A stretch of 61,782 nucleotides of DNA from Candidatus Rokuibacteriota bacterium. Its GTDB lineage: Bacteria; Methylomirabilota; Methylomirabilia; Rokubacteriales; CSP1-6. Under the pieces are notes generated by a model. That model was not told the DNA's origin. It did no database searches and saw only the letters and a program-made list of their open reading frames with translations. Below are positions 8,179 through 17,011 of this stretch, in pieces; the first letter of the stretch is position 1, and each line of letters begins with the position of its first letter. A program made the position numbers and the translations under genes. The stretch is taken from contig JACPDG010000048.1 of the NCBI GenBank assembly GCA_016184125.1, positions 1 through 61,782 on the forward strand. Direction: 5' to 3'.

Positions 8179-8890
8179 GGTCGAGGCGATCGACGTCGCG
8201 TACGGCAAGCGCCGGGCGCTCGAGGGCGTGTCGCTCTCGGTGGGCGAGGGGGAGGTCGTCACGCTGCTCGGGGCCAACGGGGCGGGGAAGAGCACGACGC
8301 TGCGCGCGATCTCCGGGCTCGTCCGTCCCGGCCGCGGGCGCATCCTGTGCGACGGCCGCGACCTCACCCGGGCGCCGGCCGACGCGATCGTCGCGCTGGG
8401 GATCGCGCACGTCCCCGAGGGGCGCGAGCTCTTCCCCGACTTCACGGTGGAGGAGAACCTGCTGGTGGGCGCGCACCGCCGGTGGCAGCGCGAGGCGGTG
8501 CGCGAGGGCCTCGAGCGCGCGCACCGGCTGTTCCCGATCCTGCGCGAGCGCAGGCGCCAGCGCGCGGCGACGCTGTCCGGCGGCGAGCAGCAGATGCTCG
8601 CGATCGCGCGGGCCCTCATGGCGCGGCCGCGGATGCTGCTGCTCGACGAGCCCTCCCTCGGGCTCGCCCCGCGGCTGGTCACCGAGATCTTCAGGGTGAT
8701 CGACGAGATCCACGCGACCGGCGTCGGCATTCTCCTCGTCGAGCAGAACGCGCGGCTCGCGCTCGGCGCGGCCACGCGCGGGTACGTGCTCGAGACCGGA
8801 CGCGTCGTCGCCGAGGGGCCGAGCGCGGTCCTCCGCGAGGACCCGCGGATCCGGCAGGCCTACCTGGGGCTCGCGGGCACGCCTCCATAG
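8171..8890 (+). CDS. livF: ABC transporter ATP-binding protein LivF (importer 1)
   Basis: A 239-residue ATPase with Walker A GANGAGKS at 34-41, signature LSGGEQQ at 135-141, Walker B LLLLDEPSLGLAP and switch region VEQN. It ends with RIRQAYLGLAG, the usual LivF tail. It starts within livG, indicating translational coupling, and completes the membrane and ATPase part of importer 1. Confidence 0.93.
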   Translation: MLEVEAIDVAYGKRRALEGVSLSVGEGEVVTLLGANGAGKSTTLRAISGLVRPGRGRILCDGRDLTRAPADAIVALGIAHVPEGRELFPDFTVEENLLVGAHRRWQREAVREGLERAHRLFPILRERRRQRAATLSGGEQQMLAIARALMARPRMLLLDEPSLGLAPRLVTEIFRVIDEIHATGVGILLVEQNARLALGAATRGYVLETGRVVAEGPSAVLREDPRIRQAYLGLAGTPP

Positions 8891-9075
8891 TCGACCAGCG
8901 GTTCGTGGCGATCGACGAGCGGTTCGACGCCCTGCACACCGAGCTACGCGACTTCCGGCGATAGGCGCTCGGTCACTTCGACGAGATCTGCCGGCGGCTC
9001 GAGCGCTTCGAGCAGGAGTACCGGGCCGTCCTCGAGAAGCGGATCGCGGGGCTGGAAGAACGGCTCGGGGGTTAG
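8890..9075 (+). pseudogene. Remnant of a small coiled-coil protein with in-frame stop
   Basis: Reading in one frame from 8890 gives VDQRFVAIDERFDALHTEL, then a TAG, then HFDEICRRLERFEQEYRAVL and on to LEERLGG with a TAG at 9073-9075. Heptad-like charged and hydrophobic spacing continues on both sides of the internal stop, which points to a decayed coiled-coil gene lacking its N-terminus. The whole 295-base gap between livF and the binding protein contains only this remnant and a possible promoter near 9140. Confidence 0.5.
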
Positions 9076-9185
9076 CAGGCCGCGGTGTCGTCCTCCACGC
9101 CCGCCTCCAGGAACGTCACGCTCCGGGCCCCGTCCGCTGTACACTCGGCCGGGTCGATGCAACCTCATTCGGGGAGGGGAAGGCG

Positions 9186-10346
9186 ATGAAGAGCCTGTAC
9201 GCGATCGGGGCGGCGATCCTCGCGCTCGCTCTCGCGGGACCAGCGAGCGCCGAGCAGGGCGTGACCGACACCGAGATCGTGGTCGGATGCTCGAACTCGT
9301 TCTCGGGGCCGCTCGCCTTCACCGGCGACCAGCTCACGAAGTTCGGGCTCGACCTCTACTTCAAGGTGGTCAACGACGCCGGTGGGATCCACGGCCGCAA
9401 GGTGCGGACGGTGTACTACGACGACGGCTACAAGCCCCAGGAGGCGATGGCGAACACCAAGAAGCTCGTCGAGCAGGACCGCGTGTTCGCGATCCTGGCC
9501 TCCCAGGGCACGTCCCCGGTCGTGGCGACCCTGGACTACCTGGAGTCGAACCGGGTGCCGCTCCTCTTCCCCTACCAGGGCTCGCCCGTCACGCGTGGCA
9601 AGAAGCATGTCTTCAGCGGGATGATGCTCTACGACCGGCAGTCGCACACGATGATCGACTACCTCGTCGGGCAACGGAAGCTCCGGAGCTTCGCCGCGCT
9701 CTACCAGGACGACGAGTACGGCAAGGCCTTCCTGACGTCCTTCGAGAAGGACCTCGCGCGGCACAAGCTCAAGCTCCTGGCGTCCGAGCCCGTCAAGCGC
9801 GGCGTGAGCGACGTGAGCGCGCAGATCGCGAAGCTCCAGGCGGCGAAGCCCGAGGTGACGTTCCTCGTGCTGACACCCGGGCCGGGCGCGCAGGCGCTCA
9901 AGGAGCGGCAGAAGATCGGATGGAACGAGACGCTCATGGTCTCGTCCGGCCCCCTCACCGACGAGCGTTACCTGGCGCTCGCGGGCGGCGCGGCCGAAGG
10001 GGTCGAGGGGCTGTCCCTCTGGCCCGACCCGCTCTCGTCCGACCTGCCCGGCGTCAAGCAGTACCGCGAGCACATGGCGAAGTACTTCCCGAAGAACGAG
10101 CCGAACCGCTACTCGCTGGCGGGCTACTTCGACGCGATGCTCTTCGCCGAGGCCGTCAAGCGGGCCGGCAAGAACCTCACGCGCGACGGGCTCGCCACGG
10201 CGCTCGAGGGCATCAAGGGCTGGGAGAGCGGGATCCTGCCGCCGGTCACCATCGGGAAGGACCACGAGACCCAGAGGCAGGGCTTCTGGGTCCGCGTCGA
10301 CAAGGGGCGGCTCAAGCCGCTGACGGACTGGCTGAGGTCGGAGTAG
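9186..10346 (+). CDS. Liv-type periplasmic substrate-binding protein (importer 1)
   Basis: A 386-residue Peripla_BP_6/LivK-type binding protein. A Sec signal peptide MKSLYAIGAAILALALAG ends at about ASA-EQG. The mature protein begins with VTDTEIVVGCSNSFSGPLAF, the usual first lobe, and later has GIHGRKVRTVYYDDGYKP. The Shine-Dalgarno GGGGAGGGGAAGG lies just upstream. It follows hyuAB-livHMGF in the same direction after a 295-base gap, so it probably supplies the ligand specificity of importer 1. The gap may give it its own promoter. Confidence 0.9.
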   Translation: MKSLYAIGAAILALALAGPASAEQGVTDTEIVVGCSNSFSGPLAFTGDQLTKFGLDLYFKVVNDAGGIHGRKVRTVYYDDGYKPQEAMANTKKLVEQDRVFAILASQGTSPVVATLDYLESNRVPLLFPYQGSPVTRGKKHVFSGMMLYDRQSHTMIDYLVGQRKLRSFAALYQDDEYGKAFLTSFEKDLARHKLKLLASEPVKRGVSDVSAQIAKLQAAKPEVTFLVLTPGPGAQALKERQKIGWNETLMVSSGPLTDERYLALAGGAAEGVEGLSLWPDPLSSDLPGVKQYREHMAKYFPKNEPNRYSLAGYFDAMLFAEAVKRAGKNLTRDGLATALEGIKGWESGILPPVTIGKDHETQRQGFWVRVDKGRLKPLTDWLRSE

Positions 10347-10370
10347 CAGGCTGCCGACACCGCCTCGGGG

Positions 10371-10637
10371 ATGACGCCGGACGAACCGCCACCCCAGGAG
10401 GCTTCCGGCAACGGCCAGCCGAAGACGCCGCCGCGGTGGGCCGCGCGGAATCCGAAGCCACCCGCGGCACCGCTGCCGCCCGGGGAGCACCAGCGGCTCG
10501 CAGAGCGCCGGCTGCTCGACGAGATGGCGCGACACCGGCGCGCGGAGCAGCAGCAGATGCAGGCGGTCAAGTGGGGCTGCATCGGCGTGCTCTCGGCGAT
10601 GGTCCTCGTGATGGCGATCCTCTTCCTGTTCTTCTGA
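10371..10637 (+). CDS. Small tail-anchored hypothetical protein (88 aa)
   Basis: An 88-residue protein with a Pro-rich N-terminal half (PPPQEASGNGQPKTPP), a charged helix LAERRLLDEMARHRRAEQQQ and a single C-terminal transmembrane segment GVLSAMVLVMAILFLFF. This suggests a tail-anchored or inner-membrane peptide. It lies 25 bases after the binding protein gene. I do not recognise a family; coding status rests on its coherent domain layout. Confidence 0.55.
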   Translation: MTPDEPPPQEASGNGQPKTPPRWAARNPKPPAAPLPPGEHQRLAERRLLDEMARHRRAEQQQMQAVKWGCIGVLSAMVLVMAILFLFF

Positions 10638-10644
10638 TCATGGT

Positions 10645-10858
10645 GGACCATCGCGGGGCGCCGCACATCGTCGCGACGCGAGCCCGAGCCACGGCCCGGC
10701 TGAGCCGGGCCGTGTGCGAGCTTGAGGGGGGTGTGGGGGGCCATGTCGGGGCTCCCCACGTCGTCGCGACGCGAGCCCGAGCCGCGGCCCGGCTGAGCCG
10801 GGCCGTGTGCGAGCGTAAGGGGGGTGTGGGGGGCCATGTCGGGGCCCCCCACGACAAC
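10645..10858 (+). repeat. G6/C6 hairpin repeat, two tandem units of about 93 bp
   Basis: The unit start TCGTCGCGACGCGAGCCCGA occurs at 10668 and again at 10761, a 93-bp period. Each unit has the stem CGGCCCGGCTGAGCCGGGCCG, a G-run, and the core GTGGGGGGCCATGTCGGGG ending in a C-run. A partial unit (tggaccatcgcggggcgccg) precedes. The array fills the gap before the next gene and ends 2 bases before its ATG. Confidence 0.8.
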
Positions 10859-10860
10859 AG

Positions 10861-12144
10861 ATGAGCGCCATCTGGATGCTCGAGCCGGAGTACGAGGCGA
10901 TGGAGCGCGAGCGGCTCGAGCGGCTCGTGCTGGAACGGATGCGTCGGACGCTGGCCACCGTGCTCCGCCATCCCCGATGGGCGCGTCGGCTCGGCTCCGT
11001 GCGTCCCGACGATCTCGATCGTGTCGAGGACTGGCGCCGGCTGCCGCTGCTCACGAAGCCGGAGCTGCGGGACGCGTACCCGTTCGGCTTCGCGTGCGGC
11101 GACGGCTACCGGCGCGTGCACATGTCGAGCGGCACGACCGGCAATCCGATCCTCAACCCGTACACCGAGCGGGACGTGCGGCAGTGGGGGGACGTCATGG
11201 CGCGCTGCTACGTCGCGGCCGGCGTGACGCGCGACGATATCATCCAGATCACGCCGTCCTTCGGCCTGTTCACCGGCGGCTTCGGCTTCCACTACGGCGC
11301 CGAGCGGCTCGGCGCGATGGTGGTGCCGGCGGGGGCGGGCCGCACGGCGCTGCAGCTCAGACTCATGCGCGATCTCGGCGCGACGGTGCTCACCGCGATC
11401 GCGACGTACCCGCTCCGTCTCGTCGAGGTCGCGCGCCAGGAGGGCTTCGACCTCTCGTCGCTGGCGCTCCGGATCGGCATCTTCGGCTCCGAGATGTGGT
11501 CCGACGGGCTGAGGGCCCGGATCGAGCGCGACCTCGGGATTCGCACCTACGACATCATCGGCATGACGGAGACCGGCGGACCCGGGCTCGGCATCGACTG
11601 CCAGGCGCGGATCGGCATCCACGTGTGGGAAGACCACTACCATCCGGAGATCGTGGACCCCGTGAGCGGTGAGGTGCTCCCCGACGGCGTCGAGGGCGAG
11701 CTCGTGATCTCCACCCTCACGCGCGAGGGGCTCCCGCTGGTGCGCTACCGCACGCACGACCTCACGCGCGTCGTGTCGCGCGAGCGCTGCGAGTGCGGGC
11801 GCACGTCGCTCAGACTCGACCGGCTGCGCGGGCGCACCGACGACATGGTCATCGTGAAGGGCGTCAACTTCTATCCCGCCCAGATCGAGGCGGTGGTCAT
11901 GCGGCAGGCCGGCGTGAGCCACGAGTACCGCATCGTGCTGGAATCGGACGGCGGCGGCGGCGAGGGCCTGTCGATCGAGGTCGAGGTCGAGCCGGGGTGC
12001 GATCCGGGCATTGCCGAGCGCATCCGGCACGAGGTCTACGACCTGCTCGCGCTGAGCCCCGAGGTTCGCCTCTGTCCCTTCGGCTCGATCGAGCGGCGCG
12101 AGGGCAAGACGGTCCGCGTCGTCGATCGGCGCGCCGTCCGGTGA
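10861..12144 (+). CDS. paaK: Phenylacetate-CoA ligase family protein
   Basis: A 427-residue adenylate-forming enzyme of the PaaK family, which activates aryl acids such as phenylacetate with ATP and CoA. The AMP-binding loop SSGTTGNP is at 89-96, the second core motif is GMTETGGPG near 235, then GELVISTLTREGLPLVRYRT and the C-terminal domain with GRTDDMVIVKGVNFYP. Length and motif order match functional PaaK enzymes. It overlaps the following acyl-CoA synthetase by GTGA. With the dehydrogenase and importer downstream it suggests uptake and activation of an aromatic or branched acid; the exact substrate is unknown. Confidence 0.85.
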   Translation: MSAIWMLEPEYEAMERERLERLVLERMRRTLATVLRHPRWARRLGSVRPDDLDRVEDWRRLPLLTKPELRDAYPFGFACGDGYRRVHMSSGTTGNPILNPYTERDVRQWGDVMARCYVAAGVTRDDIIQITPSFGLFTGGFGFHYGAERLGAMVVPAGAGRTALQLRLMRDLGATVLTAIATYPLRLVEVARQEGFDLSSLALRIGIFGSEMWSDGLRARIERDLGIRTYDIIGMTETGGPGLGIDCQARIGIHVWEDHYHPEIVDPVSGEVLPDGVEGELVISTLTREGLPLVRYRTHDLTRVVSRERCECGRTSLRLDRLRGRTDDMVIVKGVNFYPAQIEAVVMRQAGVSHEYRIVLESDGGGGEGLSIEVEVEPGCDPGIAERIRHEVYDLLALSPEVRLCPFGSIERREGKTVRVVDRRAVR

Positions 12145-14402
12145 GCGGTCTCCACGCGCTCTTCGCTCCGCGCTCCATCGCGGTGGTCGGGGCGTCGAAG
12201 AACCCGGCGAAGCTCGGCCACCGGCTCCTCGCGAACGTCAAGGAGGCGGGATTCGCCGGTGCCATCTATCCCGTCAACCCGTCCGGCGGCTCGATCCTGG
12301 GCCTGCCGGCCCTCGAGCGCATCGAGGCGTTGCCGCCCGGTGTGGACCTCGCGCTCGTGAGCCTGCCGGCGCCGGCCGTGCCGGAGGCGATCGGCGCGCT
12401 GGCGGCGCGCGGTGTCCGCGCGGCCGTCGTGCTGTCGTCGGGGTTCGGCGAGGTGGACAGCGAGGGGCGCGGCGCGCAGGACGCGCTGCTCGCGTCGGCG
12501 CGTGCCGCGGGCATGCGGCTCGTGGGGCCGAACTGCATGGGGGTGTACTCGGCGCCCGCACGGCTGAACGGCACGTACTTCTGGGACCTGCCCGAGGCGC
12601 CGGGCGGCATCGCCGTCGTGTCGCAGAGCGGGGCCTACGGTGGCCTGATCTTCCGCCATCTCGGCAGCCGCGGTCTCGGCGTCTCGCGCTTCCTCTCGAT
12701 CGGCAACCAGGCGGACGTGGACATCACCGACGTGATCGAGTACCTCGCGGACGACCCGGCCACCACGCTGATCGCGTGCTTCGTCGAAGCCCTCCGTGAC
12801 GGGCGCCGCTTCGTCCGCGCGGCCCGGCACGCGAGCCGGCGCAAGCCGATCGTCGCGCTCAAGGGCGGTCGATCGGACGCCGGGCGCCGCGCCGCCGGGT
12901 CGCACACCGGCTCGCTCGCCGGCAGCTACGACGTCTACCGCGCGGCGCTCCGTCACGCCGGCGTCGTGCTCGCGGAGGAGACGGAGGAGTTCTTCGACGC
13001 GATCGAGACGCTGGTCGTGTCCGGCTCGCGCCGGCCGGCGGCGGCTCGGATCGCGGTCATCACCGTGTCCGGTGGGCCGTCCGTCGTCGCGGCGGATTGC
13101 GCCGAGCGCTCGGGCCTGGCCGTCCCCGCGCTCGACGACGCGACGCAGCGGCGGCTGCGCGCGCTGCTGCCGCCGTTCGCGGCGGTCGGCAACCCGGTGG
13201 ACCTCACGCCCCAGGTCGAGCGCGAGCGCATCGCGGACGCCGTCCGCGAGGTGCTCACCCACGAGGCCATCGCGGGCGCCGTCGTCGTCAACGTCGGCCT
13301 CGACATCCCGGAGTTCGCCGACGGCGTCGTCGCCGCGAGGGACGAGACGGGCAAGCCCGTCGTCGCGTTCACCGCCGACGCGCCCGCGATCCGGGAACGT
13401 TTCCACGCCGCGGGCATCCCGGTCCTGCCGAGTCCCGAGCGTGCCGTCCGCGCTTGGCGGGCGCTGTACCTATCGGGATTGGGGGGACTACCGAAGCCGA
13501 CTGACGACATGGGGGGCCCCGACATGGCCCCCCATACCCCCCCGCGCTCGCACGCGCCCCGGGCGGTGCGCGGACGCACCGGTGGGACCCGGGGCGCGGC
13601 TCGACCACCGGATTCGTCCACAGGCTCTGAGAACATGGGGGGCGTCGAAGGGGCCCCTCAGCCTCCCGAGCGCTCCCGCGTCCCGCCGGACATCGAGACG
13701 GCGCTGCGCGAGGCGCGCGGCGCGCTGCCGTACGCGGTCGCGCGCCGGTTGCTCGAGAACGCGGGCGTGCGGTTCTGCCGCGAGGCGACCGCATCGACGA
13801 TCGACGAGGCCGTCAGCGCCGCGGACGCGCTCGGGTACCCGGTCGTCGTGAAAGCCGACGCGCCCGGCCTCGCCCACAAGACCGAGGCGGGGGCGGTGAG
13901 GCTCGACGTGCGGAGCGCCGCCGAGGTGCGGGAGGCGTGCGAGGACCTGGAGCGGCGGCTCGGGGGGCTTGGGGGGCCCTTCGAGGCCCTTGATGAGGTC
14001 GCTCGCGTAAGCTTCGTCGTGCAGGAGCGGGTCGGGCCGGGCGTCGAGCTGCTCGTCGGCGCGCGCCGCGACGACGTCTTCGGCCCCGTCGTCGCCTTCG
14101 GCACCGGCGGCGTGCTCACCGAGGTGATCGCGGACGTCTCCGTCCGGCTCGCGCCGCTGGACGACGACGAGGCGTCCGAGATGCTGCGCGAGGGGCTGCG
14201 TGCCCGGCTCCTCGAGGGACCGCGCGGCCTGCCGCCGGTCGACCGCCGGGCCGTCGCCGCGGTGCTGTGCGCCGTGGCGGACCTGATCGCTTCCGAGTCG
14301 GCAATCGCGGAGATCGATCTGAATCCCGTCATCGCCGCGGGTGACCGGCTCCTCGCGGTCGATGCGCTCGTCATCGTGGAGCCATGCGAGGCCAGACCAT
14401 GA
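12141..14402 (+). CDS. ADP-forming acyl-CoA synthetase, fused alpha and beta domains, with repeat-encoded linker
   Basis: A 753-residue protein starting at the GTG that overlaps the previous stop. The alpha part has the CoA-binding [15 protein letters not shown] (12-26), GPNCMG (129-134), SQSGAYG, and SHTGSLAG with candidate phospho-acceptor His255. The beta part from about 515 is an ATP-grasp domain ([20 protein letters not shown]). Such enzymes interconvert acyl-CoA plus ADP with acid plus ATP. Residues about 446-512 between the two halves are encoded by a GC hairpin repeat, and a second repeat core at about 605-620 lies within the ATP-grasp domain ([14 protein letters not shown]). The frame stays open through both. 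It overlaps the dehydrogenase start by ATGA. Confidence 0.85.
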   Translation: MSGLHALFAPRSIAVVGASKNPAKLGHRLLANVKEAGFAGAIYPVNPSGGSILGLPALERIEALPPGVDLALVSLPAPAVPEAIGALAARGVRAAVVLSSGFGEVDSEGRGAQDALLASARAAGMRLVGPNCMGVYSAPARLNGTYFWDLPEAPGGIAVVSQSGAYGGLIFRHLGSRGLGVSRFLSIGNQADVDITDVIEYLADDPATTLIACFVEALRDGRRFVRAARHASRRKPIVALKGGRSDAGRRAAGSHTGSLAGSYDVYRAALRHAGVVLAEETEEFFDAIETLVVSGSRRPAAARIAVITVSGGPSVVAADCAERSGLAVPALDDATQRRLRALLPPFAAVGNPVDLTPQVERERIADAVREVLTHEAIAGAVVVNVGLDIPEFADGVVAARDETGKPVVAFTADAPAIRERFHAAGIPVLPSPERAVRAWRALYLSGLGGLPKPTDDMGGPDMAPHTPPRSHAPRAVRGRTGGTRGAARPPDSSTGSENMGGVEGAPQPPERSRVPPDIETALREARGALPYAVARRLLENAGVRFCREATASTIDEAVSAADALGYPVVVKADAPGLAHKTEAGAVRLDVRSAAEVREACEDLERRLGGLGGPFEALDEVARVSFVVQERVGPGVELLVGARRDDVFGPVVAFGTGGVLTEVIADVSVRLAPLDDDEASEMLREGLRARLLEGPRGLPPVDRRAVAAVLCAVADLIASESAIAEIDLNPVIAAGDRLLAVDALVIVEPCEARP
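13478..13676 (+). repeat. G6/C6 hairpin repeat inserted in frame in an acyl-CoA synthetase gene
   Basis: Contains the inverse-oriented start GGGGGGACTACCGAAG, a second core (catggggggccccgacatgg side with CCCCCC), the stem around GCGCCCCGGGCGGTGCGCGG, CACCGGTGGGACCCGGGGCG, and a closing core (acatggggggcgtcgaaggg side). It encodes residues of the form [20 protein letters not shown] and onward, and separates the alpha and beta domains. Confidence 0.8.
13955..13998 (+). repeat. Short repeat core inside the ATP-grasp domain coding sequence
   Basis: Sequence cggctcggggggcttggggg followed by gcccttcgaggcccttgatg matches the end of the repeat at 32559-32682 (GGGGGGCTTGGGGGGCCCTT). Here the terminal C-run is degenerate. 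It encodes [14 protein letters not shown] in frame. Confidence 0.65.
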
Positions 14403-15544
14403 ACGACCTCTTCTACCTCACCGACGAGCAGCGGATGATCCGCGACCTCGCGCGCAAGGTGGCGCGCGAGCGCATCGCGCCCCACGCCGCGCACTACGAC
14501 GAGACCGAGCAGTACCCGGAGGAGTCGATCCGGGCGATCCTCGACTCGGGTCTGTACGGCATCTGGGTGCCCGAGGCTCACGGCGGGAGCGACATGGGGT
14601 GCCTGGCGCTCGCGCTCGTGGCCGAGGAGATCGCCTGGGCATGTGCGGCGACCGCCACGCAGTTCGTCGACCAGCCGCTCGGAGGACTCCCGATCCTGCT
14701 GTTCGGGTCCGAGGCGCAGAAGCAGAAGTACCTGCCCCGCCTCGCGACGGGCGAGCTCCTCGCGGCGTACTCGCTCTCGGAGCCCGGCGCCGGCTCGGAC
14801 GCCGCGGGGCTCAGGACGACCGCGGTGCGCCAGGGCGATCGCTACGTGCTGAACGGGGCGAAGCAGTGGTGCACGAACGGCGACCACGCCGGGGTCATCT
14901 GCGTGTTCGCGACCATCGATCCGTCGAAGCGCGCGAAGGGCATCACGGCGTTCCTGATCGAGCCCGGGATGCCCGGGTTCTCCGTCGGCAAGAAGGAGAA
15001 GAAGATGGGCATCCGCGCGTCGCCCACGGTCGCGTTGCACTTCGAGGACTGCGAGGTCCCGGTCGAGCAGCGGCTCGGCGACGAGGGCGACGGGTTCACG
15101 ATCGCGATGCGCACGCTCGACATCACGCGGCCGGCGACGGGAGCGATGGCGGTCGGCATCGGCCAGGCGGCGCTCGACGCCGCTGTCGGCTACGCCAAGG
15201 AGCGCCAGCAGTTCGGGCAGCCGATCGCGACGTTCCAGGGCATCCAGTTCATGCTCGCCGACATGGCGATGCAGGTGCACGCCGCGCGGCTCATGGTCCA
15301 CCACGCCGCGCGACAGGTCGACGAGGGCATCCGCGGCAACACGTACGAGGCGTCCATGGCGAAGTGCTGGGCCAGCGACGCCGCGATGAAGGTCGCGACC
15401 GACGCGGTGCAGATCTTCGGTGGATACGGCTACACGCGGGAGTTCCCGGTGGAGCGCTTCATGCGCGACGCCAAGATCATGCAGATCTACGAGGGCACCA
15501 ACCAGATCCAGCGCCTGGTGATCGCCCGGGAGCTGCTCGGGTGA
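14399..15544 (+). CDS. Acyl-CoA dehydrogenase
   Basis: A 381-residue flavoenzyme of the acyl-CoA dehydrogenase family. It opens [20 protein letters not shown]; the FAD/substrate loop [12 protein letters not shown] and the catalytic Glu of [11 protein letters not shown] (Glu365) are present. The ATG at 14399 overlaps the synthetase stop by ATGA and was chosen over an ATG at 14384, which would add MRGQT. It oxidises an acyl-CoA to the 2-enoyl-CoA and passes electrons to ETF; the etfBA genes lie 10 kb downstream. It is probably in one transcript with the two ligases upstream. Confidence 0.92.
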   Translation: MNDLFYLTDEQRMIRDLARKVARERIAPHAAHYDETEQYPEESIRAILDSGLYGIWVPEAHGGSDMGCLALALVAEEIAWACAATATQFVDQPLGGLPILLFGSEAQKQKYLPRLATGELLAAYSLSEPGAGSDAAGLRTTAVRQGDRYVLNGAKQWCTNGDHAGVICVFATIDPSKRAKGITAFLIEPGMPGFSVGKKEKKMGIRASPTVALHFEDCEVPVEQRLGDEGDGFTIAMRTLDITRPATGAMAVGIGQAALDAAVGYAKERQQFGQPIATFQGIQFMLADMAMQVHAARLMVHHAARQVDEGIRGNTYEASMAKCWASDAAMKVATDAVQIFGGYGYTREFPVERFMRDAKIMQIYEGTNQIQRLVIARELLG

Positions 15545-15622
15545 TCTCGGCGACCGGCGCCGGGAGGCGACTCCTCCAGCACCTGATCGACGACCGTGCG
15601 CCGAGGCAAGAGGGTTTCGCCG

Positions 15623-15628
15623 TATAAT
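15623..15628 (+). promoter_or_regulatory. Consensus -10 box upstream of the importer 2 binding protein
   Basis: TATAAT lies 53 bases before the ATG at 15681, in the 136-base gap after the acyl-CoA dehydrogenase. No good -35 box is visible at 16-18 bp. An AAAGGAG ribosome binding site at 15664-15670 precedes the start codon. Confidence 0.45.
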
Positions 15629-15680
15629 CGCCCGGTCCGAGCGTCGCGCGACCCTGAACCATCAAAGGAGAACGTTCCCT

Positions 15681-16940
15681 ATGAGCACCGTGACTCGCCG
15701 GGCGTTCCTGAAGGCCACGGCCGCCGGTGTCGCCGTCGTCGGCTTCCCGCTTCCGCTGCGCGCCCAGGCCAAGACGGTCAAGGTCGGGCTGATCCACACG
15801 GTCACGGGCCCGCTCGCCGAACCGGGGCAAGCGTGCCGCGCCGGCGCGCAGCTCGCGGCCGACATGATCAATGCCGCGGGCGGCATCACGTCGCTCGGCG
15901 GGGCGAAGATCGAGTTCCTCCTCGGGGACACGCAGACGAAGTCGGACGTGGCGCGGACGGAAGCCGAGCGCGTCATCAACCAGGGCGCGCAGGTGCTGAT
16001 GGGGACGTTCGACTCCGGCAACACCGCCGCGATCGTGCCCGTCGCGCAGCAGCGCCGCGTCCCGTTCCTGGTCGACGTCGCGGCGGCCGACCCGATCACG
16101 GCGAACGTCGCGAAGTCGGTGAAGGCTGGGCAGCAGAAGGTCCAGTACGTCTACCGCAACTTCCCGACCGGTTCGAGCTTCGGTCGCAGGGCGGTGCAGT
16201 ACTTCAACGAGATCTTCAAGGAGACCGGCCAGAACCCGAGGCGCGTCGTCGTGATGCACGCGAACGATCTCTTCGGCTCCATCCAGGCGAAGGGCTTCAA
16301 GGCGGCCTGGGACGCCGCGAAGCCGTCGTGGGAGATCGTCGACGTCATCCCGTGGCCCGAGCCGCCGTCGGATCTCTCGACGGAGGTCTCGCGCGCCAAG
16401 GCGCTCAAGCCCGACATCATCGCTCCGATCACGCGGCCGGCGAGCGCGCAGCTGCTGCTGCCGGAGCTCATCAAGCAGCGCGTCGAGGTGCTCGGCGTCA
16501 TCAGCCCGGGGAGCCCCGGGCTCTACGAGGCGGGTCAGATCGCCGCGCTCAAGCAGGACCTCGAGTACGTGATGGATAACGTGCCCTGGCCGAACTTCAA
16601 GAACCCGAAGACGCAGCAGGTGGCGGCCGAGTACCGGAAGCGCACGGGCGGCAAGACGTTCGACACGCAGTCGGGCTACTCCTACGACGCGGTGTTCATC
16701 CTCGCGGACGTGCTCGAGCGCGCGAAGTCGACGGACCCCGACGCCATCGTGGACGCGATCAAGAAGACGCGCTTCAGCGGCGGGCTCATGGTGTACGGCG
16801 GGCCGGTGATCTTCAACGATCTCGGCGACAACCCGAACGCCATCCCGGCGATGATCCAGATCCTCGGCCAGAAGCCGCTCGTGGTGTGGCCGAAGGACGC
16901 GGCGCAGGAGAAGCTCGTCTTCCCGCGGCCCAAGCGGTAG
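15681..16940 (+). CDS. Liv-type periplasmic binding protein with Tat signal (importer 2)
   Basis: A 419-residue Peripla_BP_6-type binding protein. The N-terminus MSTVTRRAFLKATAAGVAVV carries a twin-arginine motif (TRRAFLK), so export is probably via Tat and cleavage near LRAQA. The mature start is KTVKVGLIHTVTGPLAEPG. A strong AAAGGAG precedes it and a TATAAT box lies upstream, consistent with high expression. It is the first gene of importer 2, followed by livHMGF in the same direction. Confidence 0.9.
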   Translation: MSTVTRRAFLKATAAGVAVVGFPLPLRAQAKTVKVGLIHTVTGPLAEPGQACRAGAQLAADMINAAGGITSLGGAKIEFLLGDTQTKSDVARTEAERVINQGAQVLMGTFDSGNTAAIVPVAQQRRVPFLVDVAAADPITANVAKSVKAGQQKVQYVYRNFPTGSSFGRRAVQYFNEIFKETGQNPRRVVVMHANDLFGSIQAKGFKAAWDAAKPSWEIVDVIPWPEPPSDLSTEVSRAKALKPDIIAPITRPASAQLLLPELIKQRVEVLGVISPGSPGLYEAGQIAALKQDLEYVMDNVPWPNFKNPKTQQVAAEYRKRTGGKTFDTQSGYSYDAVFILADVLERAKSTDPDAIVDAIKKTRFSGGLMVYGGPVIFNDLGDNPNAIPAMIQILGQKPLVVWPKDAAQEKLVFPRPKR

Positions 16941-16956
16941 GGGCGGGAAACGGGGT

Positions 16957-16999
16957 GGGGCTCCCGGCGACGACCGCTCGAGCGTAGCCGGGCGGCCCC
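16957..16999 (+). terminator. Hairpin between binding protein and livH of importer 2
   Basis: The left arm GGGGCTCCCGGC (16957-16968) pairs with GCCGGGCGGCCCC (16987-16999) with one bulge; the loop holds the palindrome CGCTCGAGCG. There is no T-run. Position between an abundant binding protein and its permease suggests mRNA stabilisation or partial termination; this is inference. Confidence 0.35.
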
Positions 17000-17011
17000 C
17001 CTCACGCGCGC

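Noticed and set aside
675..10346. Prophage or integrative element spanning the hyu operon
   Set aside because: Only a truncated integrase end is present. No phage structural genes, attachment repeats or tRNA target are visible.
14384..14398. Start of the acyl-CoA dehydrogenase at 14384
   Set aside because: Adds five residues not typical of the family; the ATGA overlap at 14399 matches the coupling used throughout the window.
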